From positions 12,289,338 through 12,353,337 of the forward strand of contig JALGQZ010000018.1 of assembly GCA_023105745.1 (NCBI GenBank): 64,000 nucleotides of DNA, in the 5' to 3' direction. The notes under the pieces were generated by a model that saw nothing but the letters and a program-made list of their open reading frames with translations, did no database searches and had not been told where the DNA came from. This DNA comes from Austropuccinia psidii. Its lineage: Eukaryota; Basidiomycota; Pucciniomycetes; Pucciniales; Sphaerophragmiaceae. Below are positions 56,576 to 64,000 of this stretch, piece after piece. Position 1 is the first letter of the stretch; each line of letters opens with the position of its first letter. The translations under genes were made by a program, and so were the position numbers.

Positions 56576-59500
56576 ATGACTACCAGGAGAGGTTCCCCAT
56601 ACTCCATCTAATCAGATGGAGCCGGACTCAGAGTGTAAGGTTTGTCTATGAAACTCTTGATAATAGTAGCAAAATCAAGAGTACTATGACTGTCCTGAAT
56701 AGAAATATATAATATAATAAAATATTATAACCACAAATTTAAATATAATTATCAAAATTAATTATATAAAAAAAATAAATTTAATTATTATTATAAAAAT
56801 ATAATAATAATTATAATGAATTATAATTATTCTATTATTGTTATAGTCACTGACAGTTATAACAATAAGACTTGTAAAGCTCTTAATGAGACGATTACAC
56901 GTGGAAATATAAATATTATTTATAAAAGAATTATAACACACACTGTGCAGAAATAATTCTTATAGAATAAAATTCTATATAAAAAAACTAATACTAGATA
57001 AATAAATATAGAACTTTAGAGAAAACTTACTTATAATATTTATTTAATACAACAAGTCAAACAACAACAGTTATTATATTAAATAATAATTATAAGTTAA
57101 AAACACTCCTAAAATCAATAATTTCAAAGATAAAACAACTTTTTATGATAAAATTTAAGATTAAAGAGTTTTTAAGGGGAATTTGTGGATTTTAAAAGAT
57201 ATTTAAGATGATAATTTTATAATATAAAACATATTATTGATGATTACAACAACAATATGAATTCTATGATTTCAATTCTGTAATTTACAATTAATAAAGA
57301 ATAAAATAACTTAAGAATTACTTTAATAATAAGATTTTATAAATAATAAAACTTTACCTGTTTAAATTTCTAATATGATTGGATTGATGATGAATGATGG
57401 ACAAAAACAGTGATTAAAAGACTCTTTTTATGTCTTCAGAGAAGCTCTCATGATTCATAATGAATATATAGGGCGTGCTCAGGTCAAAGCTGAAAAACCA
57501 TACTTAAAAACAAAGTTCTTAACTTAAGCCAACTTGTTTTTAATTCCAATTTAAAGTTACCAGTGTTATTCGTAACTCCATGTAAATTTAATCCTCATTT
57601 AAACTAATTATTTTAAGTTTATAATATAAATAAACTTATTTATATTAAAGTTCATCACATGAACAACTTAAAAATAGAGTTTCAAGCAGAAATCTCTTAA
57701 ACTCAATTTTTAATTAATTTTTAAAGAAATCATAATTTTCTTTGAGCTTAATTAAAAGAATAAATTTCCAGGCTAATTACCCAGGAAGTTTATTTATAAA
57801 AGATACTTAAAATTTGATTTATATATAGATAATATTAAATTCTAAGCTGTGTGAAATTTTCAAGAAAATCCATCAAGACTTGGATTTTTAATGAATTTTT
57901 GAAGTTATTGCTATTTTTCCACGTAAAATAGCAAAACACACCAAACCTTAGCTTTGATAAGGTTTTGATGCTTGTAACTTTAAATTTTTTAAGCTTTATT
58001 AAGCTTTGACAGTTCTTAAAACCTTGATTTCAAGCCTGCATATTGGGATTTACCCTTTGGCAGCTTGAAATTCCTGTCCAAATTGGGATAAAACCAGTTT
58101 AAACCTTAAGGTTGGATCAAAGTCTAATCTTAAAGTTTAAATAAGGTTTAAAATCCTCCAATACAGGTGGAAAACCTTAATTGAATCATTGCAGATCCAA
58201 AAAGCTGGGTACCCCAGCTCTATTTGGTCTTTTTCCTTTGTCCCACCTTTTTGCGTGGATTTTGCCCTTTTATTCATTTAAAGCCATACCATGGCTTTAA
58301 ACCTTTTTAAATTGAGCTCACGCAGGACTTACATTCTGTATGGCAAATCCTTAGCCAATTCAGTAAATATACACCACACCTCAATTTTAGCTAGAATTTT
58401 GGTAAGTTTGCATTAACCTTATGCAACTTTAAATTTAAGCTTATTTAAGCTTAAATTTAACAATTTTAAAGAAATGTTAAAAAAGTTACATTAGTACTGT
58501 GAGATTCTTAAATCTTCTAATAACACAAGAAATAAGTGTTTTTGGGTATAACACCTTATGGATGTACCCTAGGTAATTTTTGGTGTAGAATCCAAAAATG
58601 ACATAATATTTGTAATTTTGTTTATCCAAATTAAAGTTATACTTATTTTTTGTTATTTTTTATTCTAATTTCAACTGAAAGGTCTGTTTAAGACAAAATT
58701 AACTGTTTATAAAATCATTTGTGGCCTTATGGGTATGTTATACATACCTCACAGGCTCACACAGAGGTAGAATTTATCCCTCAAAAGGGAAAAGAAAGGG
58801 CAAAATCCCCAGTGGAAGAGAATCCACACAAGGAAGTGCCTTATCCCAAAGGCAAGTCCCAGAAATGCCCATGATATCTGAACCAGAGTTAGAAATAAGT
58901 ATGAGTCACTCTAATAGGTACAAATCACATTCAGAGGGCTCAGATAGACATTTACATGAGCCAGTACAAGCAGTATTACACATTGTACAAGGACAAGGAC
59001 TGGGAAATGTTGCCTCAAATATACCAAGGAGTGATGAACTCCTGGCACATCCTCAAAAGGTTCCTCAAAGAGGAGGAAATAGTGAGATACTCCAATTGAT
59101 GGAAGCCACTATCATCCAAACCTCAAATTCAAAAGATCAAGGAGTACCATGCCAAAAAGAGGGAGGAAACCAAGGAAGAAGCCCCAGTAGCTTCTACCAG
59201 CAAGCCCCAAGCCAACCCACTTCCCCAATAAGGGAAGAAGAACAATAAAAGGAACTGTAGAAAACCATATTCCCCAAGTTACAGGATTCCAAGAATCCAA
59301 AAAGATGCCATGGACAATGTATTCAACATGGCCAGGACCTTGATGGAATTCAAGGACAAGGAGGAGCAAAAAATGAGACAACCTCATTTCCCAAAGAAAT
59401 AACCCTGTCTCCAGATGTTGGAAATACTTTAACAGAAATTAAAAATATTATTTTACCTCTTAAAGATATTAAAAATAGCTTATTATCCTTACAAGAAATA

Positions 59501-60795
59501 AATAATAACTTATAATCTTTAACAAAAATTGTTGTACAAAACAAAAAATGAATTGATAACATTGAATTTATTGTTTAAAATAATAAACCAAAAGTTTTAA
59601 TTGACAATACTCAACAATTAATACAAGGACAACAGGAATTGTATAAGTATATAAAAGATATCAAAGATAAAGCTTTGACAATCAATTATGATGTGAGTAT
59701 TTACAATCTTACAGAAAAATTGAACAAATTAAGTATTTCTGTAGAAAGACTTGAGGAAAAGACTTCATCACATCAAAAGTTACTTCTAGACCATGTGGAA
59801 AAAAGTGATGAAGCAAGAATGAATCTAAAAGATGACATTCAAAGTGAAATAAGACTTATTACTGAGAAAATGGATAAAATAAATGAGGCTAACTTAAATA
59901 TTACAAAGTTATCAACACCATTTTCTCACATAAGAAGTCCTGACAAAGCAAAAGAGGAAATAAAAAATCCATTCATAACATACTTGAGTCATCAAGACAA
60001 TAACCAAGTCTTAATGAAGGAAGAACCTCAATTAAAAGAGTGGCCAACATTCACATTAGAAGGTGAATATGACCATATGTCATTTATTATAACAATTGAC
60101 ATGTTACAAGAAGACTATGCCATACCAGATGAGTTGATCACTTCCAGATTACACTCACTATTTGAGAAATCTGCAAAAAGATTATATTATGGCATAAGGC
60201 AAACAAGTGGAAAAAATATCTGGTCTTGGTGAAAACAAAAAATAATCACCAAGTGGGCTAATGATGCCTTGAGGTACAAAATATAAAGTGCATTTGAAAA
60301 TTCCTTCTTTGACCCAGACAAGGATAAACCTTTGACTTGGTTCTTAAAACAAGCTGAAAGATCAAATGCACTGTACCCAGAAATTTCACAAAAAATGGTA
60401 CACATGAAAATACTTAAGAAATGTGGAGGAGAATTGGAACATGCCCTTAGAAGTGGGTGTATAGAACCATTCTCCACAGAAGAGTATATCAATTCACTAG
60501 AAGACATAGTGACAAGGACAAAAATTGGCAGAACTTGGAAGAAATTGGACATTAAAAGTCCAAATAAACCATGTATCAAGAAAGATAAACCAAAAGAAAC
60601 TTTCAAGCCCAATCCATCCAACAGTAATGAACAAAGAAAGTGCCACAAATGTGGAGGTATTGGACACTTAGCCAATAATTGCCTTAAAAAAGCAAAAATA
60701 AATGAAATTATGGAAACAGAGGACCATAATGATAAAGAAGAATCATCTGATTCTGAAAAGGAAACTGAAGAATCAGAAACTTCTGAAAGGGATTA
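56576..60795 (+). pseudogene. Ty3-2 gag, split by a solo LTR
   Basis: ATG 56,576 starts MTTRRGSPYSI, the counterpart of the Ty3-1 gag start, with TAA at codon 12 where Ty3-1 has CAA (Gln). At codon 20 the gene is split by 56,634-58,761 and resumes at about 58,767 with GRIYPSKGKRKGK. Further parts: Ser/Gln-rich region to 59,248; coiled coil (59,639-59,900, LTEKLNKLSISVERLEEK); QLKEWPTFTLEGE; capsid core with CGGELEHALRSGC; and an intact zinc knuckle CHKCGGIGHLANNC (about 60,641-60,682) followed by an acidic Glu/Ser tail. Stops at 59,249, in 59,514-59,580, at 60,230 and near 60,284. Confidence 0.82.
56634..58761 (-). repeat. Solo LTR-B subfamily copy inside Ty3-2 gag
   Basis: 2.13 kb; the plus strand reads from TGTAAGGTTTGTCTATGA to CTCACAGGCTCACA. 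It is flanked by a perfect 5-bp target duplication CAGAG (56,629-56,633 and 58,762-58,766). In its own sense (minus) a TATA-like CCCTATATATTC lies at about 57,463-57,474. It stands in opposite orientation to the host gene. Confidence 0.92.
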
Positions 60796-60985
60796 AATTA
60801 ATATAATTAATGCACAAATTAAAAATATTGATATAATATATGAAGTACTAGATGTCAACTCAAACTTACCACAAGTTAGAACATCTGATACAAGCCTGAA
60901 AAACATAAAAGATGCCAAATTGTATAGAACCAAGCCAGCAAAAGGAATGGGATATACAGCTGGGAAATAAAGTATACGTATTGTC

Positions 60986-61537
60986 ATGGTGGAAAACCAA
61001 GAGGCAAAAGTGAACTTAGATACAGGAGCATATTGTACCTGTGTTGGTAAGAGTTATTTAAAAACAATTGTACCAGATTGGGAAGAAAACTTATACCAAT
61101 ACAAGGAGTGAAATTTAGTAGTGCAAGTGAAAGCATGAAGCCCCTTGGAATAATTGACTTGACACTCATTTTTCCTCATAATTCACAATGTATCAGATTT
61201 AAAGTAGAGTTTTTTGTAATGTACAACTGCACTAGTAACCATTTGATAATTGGAAATGACTACTTGTCAGTTTATGGCATGGATATCTCTAACCAAAAAT
61301 ATAGATATTTTACCATAGGAGACAATAAAACACAAAAATTTGGCTTCTTAAATAACAAAAAACAAATTACAGTTATTAAAAATGGAGAAAAAAGCCCAGA
61401 AAAAGATTTCTTCATAGCTGAGCAACTAAAAGAGGCCAAATTCAATCATTAATTAACAGAAAAAATGAAAGAAAAATTAATTGACCTCTTATTTAAATAT
61501 AAGAATGCCTTTGCAACTGACAAAGAGCTACTAGGTG
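60986..61537 (+). pseudogene. Ty3-2 aspartic protease
   Basis: KVNLDTGAYCTCVGKSYL (about 61,007-61,060) carries the active-site DTG. After a frame change near 61,075, SSASESMKPLGIIDLTLIFP, NCTSNHLIIGNDYL and MDISNQKYRYFTIG follow. TAA at 61,450, then the reading continues with KYKNAFATDKELLG and is broken by the LTR-C insertion within the codon after LLG; the same reading resumes at 62,277. Confidence 0.82.
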
Positions 61538-62271
61538 TGTAACATCCACTAATAAGGGGTATTCATACTTACACCCACTCAAACACCTCAAACCAGCAAA
61601 TCCACTGTGTGTATCAGCATTCAGCTTCAGCAATCTTCCTTGCTGAAACATGCATAGAGTCTGGTTCATCAATACAGCCTGTCAATACTTTTACAGGTTG
61701 GAATTACCCAATACAGTTTGGATACACCAGTTCCAAACTTCCGGTACAGATCCTGTACATCCGTACAGGACCTGTATTGGACAGACTCAATTCAATCTTC
61801 AAATCTTCTCATGAAAATTTTCTGTCTGGATCAGGGCTGGTGATTTTCACATATACCAGCCCCTCTTTCTCCCCTCTGGGGACTTTTCCCCAGTTAATTA
61901 ATTTAGTATATTTATTACTTTATAATTATTCTTATCCTTATTTTTGGGTATTATAATTATTTTATTTTAAGTTAGTCTTAGCCTTTTTTCTTTCTTTGCC
62001 TGTACAGTATGAGTTGGGTAGCCATATCCTAATTAACCCTTCCCTTTCCATTCTGACAGGTTGAAACAGTGGACTTGCACTTGTTTGTGGTTGGCTCTTT
62101 TATTATTACTCTTATTGTTTGTTTCTTCTTTTCTTATACTTTTTTATTTAGTAATTCATCTTTTAACACTACTCAGTGTTTTCCTTTTTATACAATATCC
62201 TGAGCCCTCCATAAGTAAGTCCCAGTTTACTTAGTGCCAGGCCCTCTTCAGTTAGAAGAGCCCCTGTGACA
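61538..62271 (+). repeat. Solo LTR-C inside Ty3-2 pol
   Basis: 734 bp from TGTAACATCCACTAATAAGG to GAGCCCCTGTGACA. A perfect 5-bp target duplication AGGTG lies at 61,533-61,537 and 62,272-62,276. Same family as 39,533-40,277. It includes a strong stem-loop at 61,743-61,774. Confidence 0.93.
61743..61774 (+). repeat. Stem-loop in LTR-C
   Basis: ACAGATCCTGTAC and GTACAGGACCTGT pair with one mismatch around the loop ATCC. Confidence 0.7.
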
Positions 62272-62276
62272 AGGTG

Positions 62277-63140
62277 CCATTTTTGTACATGAGGTAGATA
62301 TAATCCTTAATGTGGAAAGACCTTATCCACCTCTATTAAGAAGATCAGATTACCCAGCTAGCCCAAGAGCCAGAGAAGCTTTAGAGGTACACATTCAAGA
62401 ATTAATATACCTTGGAGTATTAAGGAAAGTAGGACATAATGAACAGGTAGAGGTCACTAAACCTGTCATTATAGCCTGGAATAATGGAAAATCAAGGATG
62501 GTAGGGGACTTTAGAGCTCTCAACACCTATACTATCCCTGGAAGATATCCAATACCCAGAATCCATGAGACATTAACACAATTATCTCAGGCTAAGTTAA
62601 TCACAGCCATGGATGCTCTAAAGGGTTTTCATAAAAATGTCCTGACAAACAATTCCAAGAAACTACTGAGGATAATAGTCCACTGTGGAATTTTTTAATA
62701 TCTAAGAATTCCGTTTGGTATAAAAAATGCACCATCCCATTACCAAAGGATGATGAATACCATATTTCCTGAAGAATTTTCAGAAGGATGGTCGATTATC
62801 TATATTGATAATATCATAATTTGCTCGGAAACTTGGGATAGTCACTTATCAAGACTAGAAAGAGTCTTGCAAAAGATAGTACAAGTAAACATGAAAATCT
62901 CCTTGAAAAACTGTCATTTTGCATACAGTGAACTGAAAGAACTAGGACATGTTGTATCTGAACTAAGTTTGGGCATAGATAAGAACAAAGTAGTAGCAGT
63001 ACTATTGAAGCCCATTTGCCAAACCAAAAAAGAAATGCAATCATTTCTAGGATTTTCTGGTTATTACAGACAGCATATGAAAGATTTTGCAAGAATTGCT
63101 AAGTCCTTGTATAAGCTCTGTGACCAACAGACAGTCTATG
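62277..63140 (+). pseudogene. Ty3-2 reverse transcriptase, truncated
   Basis: RT blocks: LGVLRKVGHNEQ, VGDFRALNTYTIPGRYPIPR, TAMDALKGFHK (first Asp), [15 protein letters not shown] and YIDNIII (about 62,801), where the last Asp of the YIDD box is Asn. [17 protein letters not shown] and [15 protein letters not shown] follow. TAA at 62,697. The reading ends at QQTVY, where an LTR-A begins; Ty3-1 continues there with [11 protein letters not shown]. Confidence 0.88.
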
Positions 63141-64000
63141 TGTCAGGATGAGTCTATGATAAAGAAGTAATAATACTATTTAAAGCTCTAAAAATGACTG
63201 TGAAATGGATAAAAAGTATTCAAAAAGGTTTAATTATCAATTAAAAGGGCTTTACTAAAGAGAATTAGTGGGGGTGAGCACTGTTGAAAGCCCTGGGTGC
63301 AGCTTTATCTGTTGGGTTACAATAATAAAAGACTAAAATACTAAAGCTTATAGTATAACCTTATTTTTTTCCAAGATTATAACTGTTTTTGACAGTTGTA
63401 CTATGTAGTAGTTCAAGAGCAGGATGGGGATTTCTTTTCTGGAAGTGAAACAGCCTCCTTTTATCCTGAAATGGGGTGAAAAGGCTGCCAGACCTTTTCA
63501 TGTAGAGGAAGTGTAGATTTTTCACTCTCCAGGACAGGCTTGTGGTTTTAAAAGGGGCTGTATATCCTGTATTGGGCTTAGATGTGGTTTTGAAACCACA
63601 TCTGGGCAGTTTTCACCAATACAGGGTGAAAATTTTCTTCTGGGGACCACACAGCCTGATTCTGACATGTATGATGTGTAGAATTCTGTACAGAACCTGT
63701 ATGAGACCCAAGTACTGAATGAAATATGAGGAATTGAAGTAAAAACAAGCTTCTTTGTCTTTTTGACACCTCATAATCATGTTTGTGAGATATTATCCCA
63801 TGGTAAGGCTGTATTGGCCCAACTGTGGGATTTTGACCTTAAAAAAGCTATACCTTTGTCAGTTTTTGAAATATTGACCTCAAAATTGTTTCAGTGTGTA
63901 GCCCTGTATGTGTTATACACAATGGTACCTCATTTGATATGGTTATCATCAAATATGGCAAAGGTATCCCATGTACAAGATTTTTTGTACATATGCGTGT
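63141..64000 (+). repeat. LTR-A copy inserted in Ty3-2 RT, runs off the window
   Basis: Starts TGTCAGGATGAGTCTATGAT right after RT codons and follows the 7548-8948 copy (in reverse) to the last base: CCTGTATTGGG, TGGTTTTGAAACCAC, CAGGGTGAAAATTTTCTTCT, and TATGGCAAAGGTAT near the end. CTATG at 63,136-63,140 would be the left target duplication. Whether a full element or a solo LTR lies beyond cannot be seen. Confidence 0.82.

Larger units (their letters stand above)
54899..63140 (+). mobile_element. Ty3-2: plus-strand relative of Ty3-1, three insertions, truncated
   Basis: 5' LTR ending at 55,907, leader, gag from 56,576, protease, RT. It is interrupted by an LTR-B (56,634-58,761) and an LTR-C (61,538-62,271), and cut at 63,141 by an LTR-A that runs past the window. 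RNase H, integrase and the 3' LTR would lie beyond. Protein sequence parallels Ty3-1 throughout. Confidence 0.8.

Noticed and set aside
58721..58766. Start of Ty3-2 gag at the beginning of the 58,721 frame
   Set aside because: This start lies inside the solo LTR; the true gag start is at 56,576, on the other side of the insertion.
1..64000. CRISPR array, tRNA or rRNA genes
   Set aside because: No regularly spaced repeat-spacer series, no cloverleaf with a GTTC-like T-arm that I could support, and no rRNA core. Tandem repeats present are the minisatellite, the (AT)n and short duplications.

Overview
The window looks like a repeat-rich, AT-rich nuclear segment of a rust fungus (Pucciniales). 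The chromodomain Ty3 pol and its companion antisense ORF read very like protein families I remember as abundant in Austropuccinia psidii. That is recollection, not a search. Introns of 50-60 nt with GT..AG ends and CTRAY branch sites fit a basidiomycete. I see no rRNA, tRNA or CRISPR array. Almost all coding capacity belongs to decayed transposons. The one clear host locus is a GC-richer island at about 15.0-15.9 kb.

Layout. 1-3.7 kb: AT-rich, no gene. 3.73-6.94 kb: a decayed two-gene PIF/Harbinger DNA transposon with both terminal inverted repeats and a TAA target duplication. 7.5-11.4 kb: two LTRs of one family (LTR-A) facing away from each other. 15.0-15.9 kb: ISD11/LYRM4, the mitochondrial Fe-S biogenesis subunit, facing a possible broken DASH subunit DAD2. 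18.8-32.6 kb: a nest in which an LTR-A copy is split by a 12.1-kb Ty3 element on the minus strand (Ty3-1), whose 3' LTR is split by an opposite-facing solo LTR of its own family (LTR-B). 32.6-34.2 kb: an LTR-B fragment.

35-39.5 kb: a second Ty3 lineage (Ty3-4, plus strand: gag, zinc knuckle, DUF4100-like linker, retropepsin), cut off at 39,532. 39.5-45.4 kb: a 5'-truncated chromodomain Ty3 element on the minus strand (Ty3-3). Between its chromodomain and its 3' LTR (LTR-C) it carries an antisense ORF with a spliced intron and six cysteines spaced as in Gal4-type Zn(2)Cys(6) clusters. Its reverse transcriptase ends in a 21-bp palindromic minisatellite. 46-49 kb: LTR fragments. 49.7-53.8 kb: a Mutator-like element on the minus strand with an MULE transposase and an OTU-type cysteine protease region, ending in long hairpins.

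53.9-64 kb: a plus-strand relative of Ty3-1 (Ty3-2) broken by three later LTR insertions: LTR-B at gag codon 20, LTR-C between protease and RT, and LTR-A inside RT. Two of these have perfect 5-bp target duplications. The insertions give relative ages. The transposon genes carry stops, frameshifts and several lost catalytic residues, so most appear dead. The antisense ORF of Ty3-3, the OTU-bearing MULE, the minisatellite and the ISD11/DAD2-like island most deserve a second look.
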